A stretch of DNA of 42,195 nucleotides, taken from assembly GCA_964292695.1 (NCBI GenBank), contig CAXYWB010000010.1, positions 1 through 42,195 on the forward strand, read 5' to 3'. A program made the position numbers and the translations under genes. Each line of letters starts with the position of its first letter. The first letter of the stretch is position 1. This document shows positions 25,192 to 34,046 of the stretch, in pieces. Source of the stretch: UPXZ01 sp018055865. GTDB taxonomy: Bacteria; Bacteroidota; Bacteroidia; Bacteroidales; Paludibacteraceae. A model generated the notes under the pieces. That model was not told where the DNA came from. It did no database searches and saw only the letters and a list, made by a program, of their open reading frames with translations.

Positions 25192-27753
25192 ATGAAACTA
25201 AGAGTAAACGAAGTAAACGAACCTACCTGGAGAGATATTATAGTAAAATCAAATCTGCCGGAAAGTCTGAGTAAATTAGACATACTTTCGCAAAACATTT
25301 GGTGGTCGTGGAATAGCGACGCCAAAAAATTATTCCGCGATATTGACCGGCCAACCTGGAAAGAAGCAGAATCGAATCCTGTTCAGCTATTGAACCTGCT
25401 GAGCTACGACAAACTTGTAGCCCTTGGAAAAGATGCTGAATTTACAAGAAAAGTAGATTCAGTGTACAACGAATTTGTGGCTTACATGAATGAGCCGACA
25501 AACACTAATCGCCCATCAATAGCTTACTTCAGCATGGAATACGGTCTGACCGAAATTCTGAAAATTTATTCCGGAGGTCTTGGTGTACTGGCAGGCGACT
25601 ATCTGAAAGAAGCCAGCGACAGCAATGTAGATATGACTGCCATTGGATTTCTGTACCGTTACGGCTATTTCAAACAATCGTTATCTATCGACGGACAACA
25701 AATATCGGTTTACGAACCGCAGAACTTCAACATATTGCCTTTGAAACAGGTATTGGATGAGAATAATCTTCCTGTGGTTGTTGAAGTTCCCTATCCCGGC
25801 CGTATTGTTTATGCTCATCTCTGGAAAGTTTCTGTTGGCCGCATTGCTTTATATCTGCTTGATACTGATATAGATGATAATCAGGAGCACGACCGCTCAA
25901 TCACTCACCAACTGTATGGTGGAGACTGGGAACACCGCATGAAACAGGAAATAATGCTTGGGATAGGCGGAATACTGGCACTGAAAAAACTGGGAATCAA
26001 AAAACAAATCTATCATTGCAACGAAGGTCATGCTGCCCTTATCAACGTACAGCGATTACTGGATCTTATTCACGACGAAAAACTGACTTTCAGTCAGGCT
26101 CTTGAATTAGTTCGGGCAAGTTCACTTTATACCGTACATACACCTGTTCCGGCGGGTCACGATAGTTTTGATGAAAGCCTTTTCAGCAAATACATGAGTG
26201 AATATTCCGGCAAGCTGAATATAAGCTGGAATGAATTTATAGATATGGGACGTACAAATCCGGGAACTCACGAGAAATTCAACATGAGTGTATTCGCCTG
26301 CAACACCTCACAAGCAGTCAATGGTGTAAGCTGGCTTCACGGCGAAGTTTCCAAAAGCATGTTTGCACCTATTTGGAAAGGATATTTCCCTGAAGAATCA
26401 CATGTAAGCTATGTGACAAACGGAGTTCACCTTCCATCCTGGACTTCATCCGAATGGAAAGCTTTGTATGAAAAACATTTTACAAAAGCATTCTATGAAG
26501 ATCAATCCAACGTTAAGATTTGGGAGAAAATTTATCAGGTTCCGGATCAGGAAATCTGGAATATCCGTACATCGCTTAAGAATAAACTGGTAGATTACAT
26601 CCGGATGCTGTTTCGCGATACCTGGTTGAAAAATCAGGGTGACCCATCGAGAATTGTTTCCATACTCGAAGCAATAGACCCGAACGCGCTGATTATCGGC
26701 TTCGGACGACGCTTTGCTACCTACAAACGCGCTCATCTGCTTTTCAGCGATCTGGAACGACTGGAAAAAATAGTGAACGACCCGATTCATCCGGTACAGT
26801 TTCTTTACACCGGTAAAGCTCACCCGGCAGATGGAGCAGGTCAGGGATTGATCAAACGAATTGTAGAAATTTCACGTATGCCTCAGTTCCTGGGTAAAAT
26901 CATTTTCCTTGAAAACTACGATATGCGTCTGGCTAAACGTTTGATTTCGGGTGTTGATATCTGGCTGAATACTCCTACCCGCCCACAAGAAGCTTCCGGT
27001 ACATCGGGCGAAAAAGCATGCATGAACGGAGTGCTTAATTTCTCTGTACTTGATGGCTGGTGGTATGAAGGCTACAGAAAAAATGCCGGTTGGGCACTTA
27101 CTGATAAAAGAACGTATGAAAATCAGGAATATCAGGATAAACTGGATGCCATAACTATTTACAATACACTCGAAGATGAAATTGTTCCTTTGTATTTTGC
27201 CAAAAACACAAAAGGATATTCACCGGAGTGGATTCAGTTCATAAAGAACAACATTGCTCAAATCATTCCGAATTACACAACAAAACGGATGATGGATGAT
27301 TACTTTGACCGTTTTTATGAAAAACTGGCCAAAAGATCGGCACTATTATCTGCCAAAAATTATGAAATTGCAAAAGAAATAGCTGACTGGAAAGAAAAAG
27401 TGGCTGCCGGATGGCACAACATCGAAGTTATTTCTGTGGAACTTCCCGAAAAACTGGTGCAAAATCCGCAAGTAGGTGAAGATTACAACATCAACGTTAC
27501 ACTCGATGTGAAACAGAACACAATGAAAGGTATTGGAATTGAATTGGTTGCTATACAAACCGATCCGAATAACAACAGCAAACTCAGCAGTGTGGACGAA
27601 CTTACACTGGTTAAAACAGACGGCACCAAATTAACATTCAACATTAATTATCAGTTAGATAATGCCGGAGCCTACAAATATGGCTTCCGAATGTTTCCGA
27701 AAAATGAATTGTTGCCGCATCGTCAGGATTTCTGCTTCGTGCGCTGGATTTAA
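25192..27753 (+). CDS. glgP: Alpha-glucan phosphorylase (GT35, Thermotoga/short-type)
   Basis: The 853-residue enzyme releases glucose-1-phosphate from alpha-1,4-glucans using pyridoxal phosphate. An N-terminal DUF3417 region (about 10-110; LSQNIWWSWNSDAKKLF) precedes the GT35 core (about 110-720). PLP binds K608 in the segment SGTSGEKACMNGV. Other family marks are YFSMEYGL, YHCNEGHAAL, TVHTPVPAGHD and GFGRRFATYKRAHLL. This is the branch typified by Thermotoga AgpA and not E. coli MalP/GlgP. Residues about 745-853 form a beta-rich C-terminal extension resembling an Ig-like fold (ISVELPEKLVQNPQVGEDYN then KYGFRMFPKNELLPHRQ), probably for glucan or protein contact. A terminator follows at 27776. 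It is placed directly after glycogen synthase. Confidence 0.93.
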   Translation: MKLRVNEVNEPTWRDIIVKSNLPESLSKLDILSQNIWWSWNSDAKKLFRDIDRPTWKEAESNPVQLLNLLSYDKLVALGKDAEFTRKVDSVYNEFVAYMNEPTNTNRPSIAYFSMEYGLTEILKIYSGGLGVLAGDYLKEASDSNVDMTAIGFLYRYGYFKQSLSIDGQQISVYEPQNFNILPLKQVLDENNLPVVVEVPYPGRIVYAHLWKVSVGRIALYLLDTDIDDNQEHDRSITHQLYGGDWEHRMKQEIMLGIGGILALKKLGIKKQIYHCNEGHAALINVQRLLDLIHDEKLTFSQALELVRASSLYTVHTPVPAGHDSFDESLFSKYMSEYSGKLNISWNEFIDMGRTNPGTHEKFNMSVFACNTSQAVNGVSWLHGEVSKSMFAPIWKGYFPEESHVSYVTNGVHLPSWTSSEWKALYEKHFTKAFYEDQSNVKIWEKIYQVPDQEIWNIRTSLKNKLVDYIRMLFRDTWLKNQGDPSRIVSILEAIDPNALIIGFGRRFATYKRAHLLFSDLERLEKIVNDPIHPVQFLYTGKAHPADGAGQGLIKRIVEISRMPQFLGKIIFLENYDMRLAKRLISGVDIWLNTPTRPQEASGTSGEKACMNGVLNFSVLDGWWYEGYRKNAGWALTDKRTYENQEYQDKLDAITIYNTLEDEIVPLYFAKNTKGYSPEWIQFIKNNIAQIIPNYTTKRMMDDYFDRFYEKLAKRSALLSAKNYEIAKEIADWKEKVAAGWHNIEVISVELPEKLVQNPQVGEDYNINVTLDVKQNTMKGIGIELVAIQTDPNNNSKLSSVDELTLVKTDGTKLTFNINYQLDNAGAYKYGFRMFPKNELLPHRQDFCFVRWI

Positions 27754-27775
27754 TCAGTTTATTATCTGTGAATTA

Positions 27776-27816
27776 AAAGAGGCTGAATCGTTTGAAGATT
27801 CAGCCTCTAATTTTTC
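27776..27816. terminator. Terminator between glgP and mltG
   Basis: The arms GAGGCTGAATC and GATTCAGCCTC close a short loop, with A-rich DNA on the left and TAATTTTT on the right. It can serve glgP and, less ideally, the converging mltG. Confidence 0.88.
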
Positions 27817-27836
27817 AAGAAAAATATTTTGCTAAA

Positions 27837-28865
27837 CTAACGAATTCCCCTTTCGTTGAGCGCTCTCTGATATCGGGCAGCATTTGCGGTATGTTCAGCC
27901 CAGGAGGCTGCAAAATTATGTTCACCGTTCAGTGTTTCTTTGGCACACATGAAAATGTAATTGTTTCGATCATAATTCAGTACAGCATCGAGTCCTGTAA
28001 TAGTAGGAATACGAATGGGGCCGGGAGGCAATCCGGTGTTTCGGTAGGTATTGTAAGGCGAATCCATGCGTGTATGCACATTCAACACCCGGCGAAGGGA
28101 AAAGTCACCTGTTGCAAAAATGACGGTAGGATCTGCCTGCAAAGGCATATTCTTCCGTAGCCGATTGATGTACAAACCCGCAACAACAGGTTTTTCGGCT
28201 TTAGCGTTTGTTTCTGAATCCACTATTGAAGCCAGCGTACTTACTTCTGCCTGCGACATTGGAATTGCTGCCGCTTTCTGCTTGCGCTCGTCGGTCCAGA
28301 ATTTCTCGTATTCTTTATACATTCGTTCGAACAACCTCGTGGCACTCATATTCCAGAAAACTTCATACGTATCCGGAATAAAAGCCGAGACAGAAGTATA
28401 AGGATTGAGGTTGAAGCGGGCCAGAAACACTTCGTCATTCAATAAATTCAATATCCCGGCAGAATCGGGCATCAACTGAGCAGCCAGCCGTCCGGCAAGT
28501 TGCTCCTTGGTGCGGATATTATTGAATGTCAGCTTAACAGGTGTTTGGTTGCCGTTTCTCAAATTTCGGATCAAAGTAAGATTATTCACTCCATTTTCAA
28601 TTTTGTAGCGTCCGGATCTCACATTGTTATATTTCAGGTACTTAGCAGCCTGCTTAAACGTTGCTATACTTTTTAATTCTGCTTTTTGCTGCAATTGGTT
28701 CATCACTTCATCGAAACTTGTATTTTCACGTATCAGCAAGTATTGCTCTTTGTCTGTTTTCAATGTCACATTGGGCATTAGAAACAAGTATGCCGCATAA
28801 GAAAAGCCGGCAATGGCTGCCAATAGTATTATAAAAAGAATTTTAAATATTTTTGATCTTGTCAT
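27837..28865 (-). CDS. mltG: Endolytic murein transglycosylase MltG (YceG-like)
   Basis: MltG cuts nascent glycan strands in the inner membrane and is thought to set their length. From ATG 28865 (MTRSKIFKILF) the protein has 342 residues; an ATG 11 codons upstream (28898) is possible. A single membrane anchor spans about 7-27. A LysM-like region (about 45-120) precedes the YceG domain. The signature SIVDSETNAKAEKPVVAG contains the conserved glutamate (SET) expected to be catalytic, followed by LYINRLRKNMPLQADPTVIFA and the terminal HNFAASWAEHTANAARYQ. The residue two before that glutamate is Asp where E. coli has Glu; that position varies in the family. Length is normal. Confidence 0.93.
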   Translation of the reverse strand: MTRSKIFKILFIILLAAIAGFSYAAYLFLMPNVTLKTDKEQYLLIRENTSFDEVMNQLQQKAELKSIATFKQAAKYLKYNNVRSGRYKIENGVNNLTLIRNLRNGNQTPVKLTFNNIRTKEQLAGRLAAQLMPDSAGILNLLNDEVFLARFNLNPYTSVSAFIPDTYEVFWNMSATRLFERMYKEYEKFWTDERKQKAAAIPMSQAEVSTLASIVDSETNAKAEKPVVAGLYINRLRKNMPLQADPTVIFATGDFSLRRVLNVHTRMDSPYNTYRNTGLPPGPIRIPTITGLDAVLNYDRNNYIFMCAKETLNGEHNFAASWAEHTANAARYQRALNERGIR

Positions 28866-28948
28866 GTATGAATTTTTGTGATTTCTGATTCGAAACAATT
28901 AAAGTACAAATTTAGGAAATAGTTTTTTAATTTTTAGCGTCAAAAGGT

Positions 28949-28979
28949 TTTGTTAATCGGAAAACCTTCACTATATTTG
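28949..28979 (+). promoter_or_regulatory. Complete promoter of the tRNA-Ser gene
   Basis: TTTG (28949-28952), 19 nt, then TATATTTG (28972-28979): an exact match to the Bacteroidota consensus. Transcription should begin near 28986, about 19 nt before the mature tRNA 5' end. Confidence 0.85.
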
Positions 28980-29004
28980 CACTCGCAAAATCAGAAACGA
29001 ACCC

Positions 29005-29091
29005 GGAAGTGTGGGTGAGTGGCTGAAACCACCAGTTTGCTAAACTGACGTACGGGCAACCGTACCGGGGGTTCGAATCCCCCCGCTTCCG
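29005..29091 (+). tRNA. tRNA-Ser (anticodon GCU)
   Basis: The acceptor arm GGAAGTG pairs with CGCTTCC (one G-T pair) and leaves discriminator G at 29091. The anticodon loop TTGCTAA has GCT at 29039-29041, reading AGC and AGU. The long variable arm with its own stem (TACGG-GCAA-CCGTA) is the class II feature of serine tRNAs. The T arm is GGGGG-TTCGAAT-CCCCC. CCA is not encoded, which is common in Bacteroidota. The 87-nt length is right for tRNA-Ser. A perfect promoter precedes it and a strong terminator follows. Confidence 0.95.
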
Positions 29092-29096
29092 CTGCC

Positions 29097-29140
29097 AAAA
29101 AGGTGAAAATCATGTAACATACTGATTTTCACCTTTTTTT
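29097..29140 (+). terminator. Terminator after tRNA-Ser
   Basis: The arms AAAAAGGTGAAAATCA and TGATTTTCACCTTTTT pair perfectly over 16 bp around a 10-nt loop and end in a T-run. This is the strongest hairpin in the window. Confidence 0.93.
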
Positions 29141-29305
29141 CACTCTCGTAGTTGTACTTTTCACCCACCTTATTATTGTTCAGAACCTTTAAAATCCATT
29201 TTTCACGGGTAAATATATCGACTTTTTTTACAAAAAAAAAGAAGGTGCCTTTTTTTCAGAAACACCTTCAGGTTTAAGTCAGCAATATCATTTATGTTTT
29301 AATTA

Positions 29306-29749
29306 TTACCTTTTGAAAGGAATATACTGAGGAGCTTTCGGTTCATATTCCTCATCATCCCATAGCGGGCTTGTTATCATCAAATCGGCGCTGTAGCGGT
29401 TGCAAGCAATAGGAACGTTGTGAATTCTACACTGCCGCAGCAACATCTGAATGTCTGCTTCGTGCGGATTGGCCATCAGGTCGTCGATTAAAAACACACA
29501 AAAATCTATCTGTTTGTTGACTACCATGGCTGCAATTTCCGCATCACCACCCATGGGTCCGGAATTCATTCTGGTTACATCCACCTCTATTCCTTCTTCC
29601 TCAAAGGCTTCCTGGATTAATCCTCCGGTAGTTCCGGTACAAATAAGTTTGTGCATGGACAACATATCTGAGTTGAAAACAGCCCATTCAACCATATCAG
29701 CTTTACGTGCATCGTGGGCTACCAATGCTATTTTAAGTTGCTTTTTCAT
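29306..29749 (-). CDS. mgsA: Methylglyoxal synthase
   Basis: MgsA turns dihydroxyacetone phosphate into methylglyoxal and phosphate, a bypass that relieves triose-phosphate build-up when phosphate is short. From ATG 29749 (MKKQLKIALVAHDARK) the protein has 147 residues; an ATG five codons earlier (29764) is possible. The family marks are ALVAHDARKADM (substrate-binding region), TGTTGGLI (phosphate loop), MNSGPMGGDAEIAAMV with the catalytic aspartate, and FLIDDLMANPHEADIQ. Length matches the family. It is transcribed in the same direction as the mut genes, but a terminator separates it from mutB. Confidence 0.93.
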   Translation of the reverse strand: MKKQLKIALVAHDARKADMVEWAVFNSDMLSMHKLICTGTTGGLIQEAFEEEGIEVDVTRMNSGPMGGDAEIAAMVVNKQIDFCVFLIDDLMANPHEADIQMLLRQCRIHNVPIACNRYSADLMITSPLWDDEEYEPKAPQYIPFKR

Positions 29750-29911
29750 AATTTTTTCTTTCATTTCTTTCGTTTTTTTCTACAATGTTATGCTTTTTCA
29801 GCAAACGCTGTTTATTAAATTCATTCTTGTATTTTTTCTATTATTATGTATAATTTGGGTTGCAATAATCATTCCAAAGTAAACAAATGTTAAATCCATG
29901 ACAAAAAGGCA

Positions 29912-29953
29912 GAAAAAACCGAATTTATCAGATGAAAGATAAATCCGGTTTAA
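29912..29953 (-). terminator. Terminator after mutB
   Basis: On the minus strand, AAACCGGATTTATC pairs with GATAAATTCGGTTT (one mismatch) around an 8-nt loop and runs into TTTTTT. It lies about 70 nt past the mutB stop. Between it and mutB are two further hairpins: TAACGATT-GAG-AATCGTTA (29962-29980) and CCCTTTT/AAAAGGG (29997-30021), whose roles are unclear. Confidence 0.8.
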
Positions 29954-30024
29954 TTCTTCTCTAACGATTGAGAATCGTTATTCAAGCAATCCTAAGCCCT
30001 TTTCAGGGATTAATAAAAGGGTTT

Positions 30025-32151
30025 TTATTCCTCCAGCAGAATTTCCATAATAGCTATGGCTGCTTTTGTAACCGATGTTCCCGGTCCAAATATGGCTGCT
30101 ACACCTGCTTGGTAAAGGAAATCATAATCCTGCGCCGGGATAACACCACCTGCAATAACGATGATGTCTTCACGACCCAGTTTTTTCAATTCGTCCATTA
30201 CCTGCGGAACAAGCGTTTTGTGACCTGCGGCAAGTGATGATACGCCCAGAATATGCACGTCATTTTCCACTGCTTGTTTGGCAGCTTCTGCCGGAGTCTG
30301 GAACAGCGGTCCCATATCCACATCAAACCCACAATCGGCATAACCGGTTGCTACTACTTTTGCACCACGGTCGTGACCGTCCTGCCCCATTTTGGCAATC
30401 ATAATACGCGGACGACGGCCTTCTTTTTTGGCAAATTGTTCGGTAAGCACTGACGCACGTTGAAAATCCGAATCGTTTTTAGTTTCTGATGAATACACGC
30501 CTGAAATAGTTCTAATGGTTGCTTTATATCGTCCTACGATTTTTTCGCAGGCATCTGAAATTTCGCCCAGTGAAGCGCGCAGCCGCGATGCTTCCACAGC
30601 CAGCTCGAGCAGGTTTCCATCACCTGTACGCACGCATTCGGTGATGGCATCGAGTGCCTTCTGAACTGCTGCGTTATCACGGGAGGCACGCAATTCTTTC
30701 AGTCGTGCTATTTGCTGTTCGCGAACGGCCGTGTTGTCCACTTCCAGAATATCAATCGGATCTTGTTTATCCAGCCGATATTCATTTACACCCACAATAA
30801 TCTGGTTTCCGGAGTCGATACGGGCCTGAGTACGGGCTGAAGCTTCTTCAATACGCATTTTGGGAATTCCGGTTTCGATGGCTGCTGCCATACCGCCCAG
30901 TTTTTCCACTTCTTCAATCAGAGCCCAGGCTTTCTCTGCCAGTTCATTTGTCAGAGACTCCACATAATACGAACCTGCCCATGGATCAACCTCGCGTGTT
31001 ATATCCGTTTCCTGCTGGATGTAGATCTGCGTATTGCGGGCAATGCGGGCTGAGAAATCTGTTGGAAGTGCAATGGCTTCATCCAGTGCATTGGTGTGGA
31101 GCGATTGAGTATGTCCAAGTGCAGCTCCCATTGCTTCGATACAGGTACGTCCAATGTTGTTGAAAGGATCTTGCTCCGTAAGAGACCAGCCCGAAGTCTG
31201 CGAGTGTGTGCGCAATGCAAGCGATTTCGGATTTTTCGGGTTGAACTGTTTCACTATTTTGGCCCAAAGCATACGTGCAGCACGCATTTTGGCAATTTCC
31301 ATAAAATGATTCATTCCGATAGCCCAGAAGAAAGATAAGCGTGGAGCAAATTCGTCGATATTCATTCCGGCATTCACTCCGGCACGCAGATATTCCAGTC
31401 CGTCGGCCAGCGTATAAGCCAACTCAATATCGGCAGTAGCTCCAGCCTCCTGCATGTGATAGCCCGAAATGGAAATTGAGTTGAATTTCGGCATGTTTTT
31501 AGACGTATATTCGAAGATATCGGCTATGATTTTCATGGAAAATTTGGGAGGATAGATATACGTATTCCGTACCATAAATTCTTTCAGAATATCGTTTTGG
31601 ATAGTTCCGGCCATTTCTTCCAGTTTGGCACCCTGTTCCAGTCCGGCATTGATGTAAAATGCCAAAATAGGCAGAACTGCACCGTTCATAGTCATCGAAA
31701 CTGACATCTGATTCAGTGGAATTCCGTCAAAAAGTACTTTCATATCTTCTACCGAGCAGATAGAAACACCTGCTTTACCTACGTCGCCCACAACACGTTC
31801 GTGATCGGCATCGTAGCCACGATGAGTTGCCAGATCGAAAGCCACCGAAAGCCCTTTCTGGCCGGCAGCCAGATTACGACGATAAAATGCATTGGATTCT
31901 TCTGCTGTGGAAAATCCGGCATACTGACGAATAGTCCAGGGACGCATCACATACATGGTACTGTAAGGACCACGCAGAAAAGGAGCAATACCGGCGGCAT
32001 AATTCAAATGCTCCATACCCGCAAGATCTTCTTTCGTGTATTGAGGTTTAACCGCGATTTGCTCGGCTGTCAACCAACTTCCTTCGGCCTCGGGAGCTGT
32101 AGGGCTTGCCGTAAAGTTTTGAATGTCAATTTCTTTAAAATTTGGTTTCAT
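30025..32151 (-). CDS. mutB: Methylmalonyl-CoA mutase, large (catalytic, B12-binding) subunit
   Basis: MutB interconverts succinyl-CoA and (R)-methylmalonyl-CoA with adenosylcobalamin, the key step to propionate. The 708 residues show the substrate barrel (about 30-560; VAFDLATHRGYDADHERV, SVSMTMNGAVLP) and the flavodoxin-like B12 domain (about 575-708). The motif DGHDRG places the cobalt-ligating histidine at 593, and the later GVSSLAAGH and VIAGGVIP complete the cofactor site. Length is normal. Although the small subunit gene mutA is in the same orientation, it lies 1.9 kb upstream, with menA and a protease gene between. The 251-bp gap before mutB shows no B12 riboswitch. Confidence 0.97.
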   Translation of the reverse strand: MKPNFKEIDIQNFTASPTAPEAEGSWLTAEQIAVKPQYTKEDLAGMEHLNYAAGIAPFLRGPYSTMYVMRPWTIRQYAGFSTAEESNAFYRRNLAAGQKGLSVAFDLATHRGYDADHERVVGDVGKAGVSICSVEDMKVLFDGIPLNQMSVSMTMNGAVLPILAFYINAGLEQGAKLEEMAGTIQNDILKEFMVRNTYIYPPKFSMKIIADIFEYTSKNMPKFNSISISGYHMQEAGATADIELAYTLADGLEYLRAGVNAGMNIDEFAPRLSFFWAIGMNHFMEIAKMRAARMLWAKIVKQFNPKNPKSLALRTHSQTSGWSLTEQDPFNNIGRTCIEAMGAALGHTQSLHTNALDEAIALPTDFSARIARNTQIYIQQETDITREVDPWAGSYYVESLTNELAEKAWALIEEVEKLGGMAAAIETGIPKMRIEEASARTQARIDSGNQIIVGVNEYRLDKQDPIDILEVDNTAVREQQIARLKELRASRDNAAVQKALDAITECVRTGDGNLLELAVEASRLRASLGEISDACEKIVGRYKATIRTISGVYSSETKNDSDFQRASVLTEQFAKKEGRRPRIMIAKMGQDGHDRGAKVVATGYADCGFDVDMGPLFQTPAEAAKQAVENDVHILGVSSLAAGHKTLVPQVMDELKKLGREDIIVIAGGVIPAQDYDFLYQAGVAAIFGPGTSVTKAAIAIMEILLEE

Positions 32152-32402
32152 TATTTTGATAGACTATTAGAACAACGGGCAAGGAACAAACAAAGTTCGA
32201 TGCTGCAGGTGTTCAAATTATTACAATATTTTTATTCTTTAATTAATTGATTTTGAGTGTTGATATTATTTTTTTTCGAATTTCAACCATTTTATTTTCA
32301 AAAAAACTTCAAAGGTTTCTCACCCTGTTTATCCCAGGTTTTTTCGAAACAATCGTTTCAATTTCGTTTTTTTAATTACCAGATTTTACCCGTTGCTTCA
32401 GT

Positions 32403-33020
32403 TTACATAATCGGCAACACAATAAATACCGCCACATCCCACACGGCATGTGAAATGACCAAAGGCACCAGATTTTTATTGTACCTGTACATCAATCCCC
32501 AGAAAATGCCGCAAACCAAAGCAGCCATCACAAGCATAAAATTGAAGGACCAGATGTGAACCAACGAGTATACAATGGTTGCGAATATGAACGCTTTCCA
32601 TTCGCCGTATTTTTCTATCAACGAGTGTTGCACAAATCCGCGCCAAAAAATTTCCTCGGCCGGTCCCATGATGAACAACAATCCGAGTGCTACCAGGAGT
32701 TTATTTTGTCCTTCTTTGAGCGAATAAATTCCATCCACCTGCTCCCGTGCAAAGCCGAGAAGAAGCCCGGAAAGGTATTCTCCCACATAAAAAATAACCC
32801 AAAGTGCCACAGCAGCCAATAATCCAAATCCGATTGCTTTCCAGGTCCATTGAAATTGTTTCAAAATTTCCTTTCGAAGAATGATAGCAACAACCATCAA
32901 AATCGTTGCAGAAATTGCAATACCAATCCAAAAGTTGAACAGATGCTTTGTCCAAATAGAAAACATCAGAAACCACAAAAAAGCGGCTAACAGAACCGGA
33001 ATTACTAATTTTTTATTCAT
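32403..33020 (-). CDS. CPBP-family intramembrane metalloprotease
   Basis: The 205-residue membrane protein has about six hydrophobic segments. It carries the Abi/CPBP (Rce1-like) glutamate motif AEEIFWRGF with E122, E123 and R127, a second motif IVYSLVHIW with the metal-binding His, and a third LVISHAVWD. These match CAAX-protease-like enzymes. Bacterial members have been tied to bacteriocin self-immunity or membrane-protein turnover, but most are uncharacterised. It begins 10 nt after menA and is surely co-transcribed with it. Its downstream spacer (32152-32402) has a small GAAAC/GTTTC hairpin without a T-tract and nothing else that I can identify. Confidence 0.87.
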   Translation of the reverse strand: MNKKLVIPVLLAAFLWFLMFSIWTKHLFNFWIGIAISATILMVVAIILRKEILKQFQWTWKAIGFGLLAAVALWVIFYVGEYLSGLLLGFAREQVDGIYSLKEGQNKLLVALGLLFIMGPAEEIFWRGFVQHSLIEKYGEWKAFIFATIVYSLVHIWSFNFMLVMAALVCGIFWGLMYRYNKNLVPLVISHAVWDVAVFIVLPIM

Positions 33021-33030
33021 CAGTATGATG

Positions 33031-33933
33031 TTAAATCAATCCACCGGCAAAATTCCCAATAACCAAGAGCAACATATAAATCATCACCAGCTGAGCTGTG
33101 CCTTCATCCAACTTTTGAATATTTTCCGGTTTTTCTATATCGGCAGTACGTATTTGTTTGATAAGTTTCAAAGCCATCGGGAATGATAAGAATATTACCA
33201 AAGAGGGCCAATGCTGAATGCCGAAAAATACGCATAAAACAATCAGTAGATATGCTCCATAATTCAATGCAGAGTAATAAATGATAGAGCCCTTTACACC
33301 AAGAAGCATTGCTGTAGTCTTAATTTTTGAAACACCGTCGTGTTTGATATCTCTGGTATTATTGGCATGAAGTACATTGACAATCAGTAAACCCGGAGCA
33401 GCAGCTACAAGCAGCATTTTCCAACTCAAAGCGTTGGTCATCACCAAAAACGTTCCCAACGAAATCAGTTGACCGTAAATGATGAAGATATTCAAATCGC
33501 CCAACGCACGATATTTCATGAAAAAGTAAAAATAGGATCCGATCAGGCCAGCCACTCCTATCCACAACAAATGGAAAGAGGTGTTAAAAAGCAGAAAAAG
33601 ACCGATTAAATTACCGATAACCATGCAGGAAATGCTAAACCAATACACTTCCTTTGGTTCGAACTGCTTATTGACTAGCATACGGCTTGAACCATACGTT
33701 TCTTCCCTGTCCACGTTATTTTTGTAGTCGTAATAATCACTCATCATGTTTCCACCTGCTTGTAATACCGGCGAGGCAATGACGGCTAAAATTCCGTACC
33801 ACCAATTCACATCCATCGGAGTGATGCTGTTTTCGAAAAAAACATAAGCAACAGCCAAAACTGCCGGCATAATTGATAATGCATAGCCCCAGGGTCGCGT
33901 TACCATAAACCATTCTTTCAGTGTGTGTTTCAT
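33031..33933 (-). CDS. menA: UbiA-family prenyltransferase, probable 1,4-dihydroxy-2-naphthoate prenyltransferase
   Basis: MenA attaches the polyprenyl tail to dihydroxynaphthoate to make demethylmenaquinone in the inner membrane. The 300-residue protein has about eight to nine membrane helices. The first aspartate motif, NMMSDYYDYKNNVD (around residues 61-75), and the second, NNTRDIKHD (around 190-198), bind the Mg-diphosphate. FMVTRPWGYALSIMPAVLA is the typical MenA opening, given as VTRPWGYALSIMPAVL. MenA is preferred over other UbiA members because of this N-terminus and because Bacteroidales use menaquinone. It is followed by the CPBP protease after 10 nt and preceded by mutA after 113 bp. 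Menaquinone carries electrons to fumarate reductase, upstream of MutAB in propionate formation. Confidence 0.88.
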   Translation of the reverse strand: MKHTLKEWFMVTRPWGYALSIMPAVLAVAYVFFENSITPMDVNWWYGILAVIASPVLQAGGNMMSDYYDYKNNVDREETYGSSRMLVNKQFEPKEVYWFSISCMVIGNLIGLFLLFNTSFHLLWIGVAGLIGSYFYFFMKYRALGDLNIFIIYGQLISLGTFLVMTNALSWKMLLVAAAPGLLIVNVLHANNTRDIKHDGVSKIKTTAMLLGVKGSIIYYSALNYGAYLLIVLCVFFGIQHWPSLVIFLSFPMALKLIKQIRTADIEKPENIQKLDEGTAQLVMIYMLLLVIGNFAGGLI

Positions 33934-34009
33934 ATTTTATTGAGACTTTTAGAATAAAGAACAAGGAGAAAAGACACGTTTTGTCAAACAATTTTAATAT
34001 CTAATAACT

Positions 34010-34043
34010 TTGTTCCTTGTTCCTTGTTCCTTGTTCCTTGTTC
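34010..34043. repeat. Short tandem repeat, 7-bp unit TTGTTCC
   Basis: Four complete copies of TTGTTCC and one partial copy lie head to tail from 34010, immediately beyond the mutA stop (34047) and within the 113-bp gap before menA. An inverted relative, GAACAAGGA, lies at 33958-33966, so the transcript could fold back on itself. Seven-base units in coding-free DNA would not cause frameshifts. Confidence 0.9.
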
Positions 34044-34046
34044 TGA

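Noticed and set aside
34010..34043. CRISPR-like array
   Set aside because: The 7-bp units are contiguous with no spacers, so it is a simple tandem repeat.
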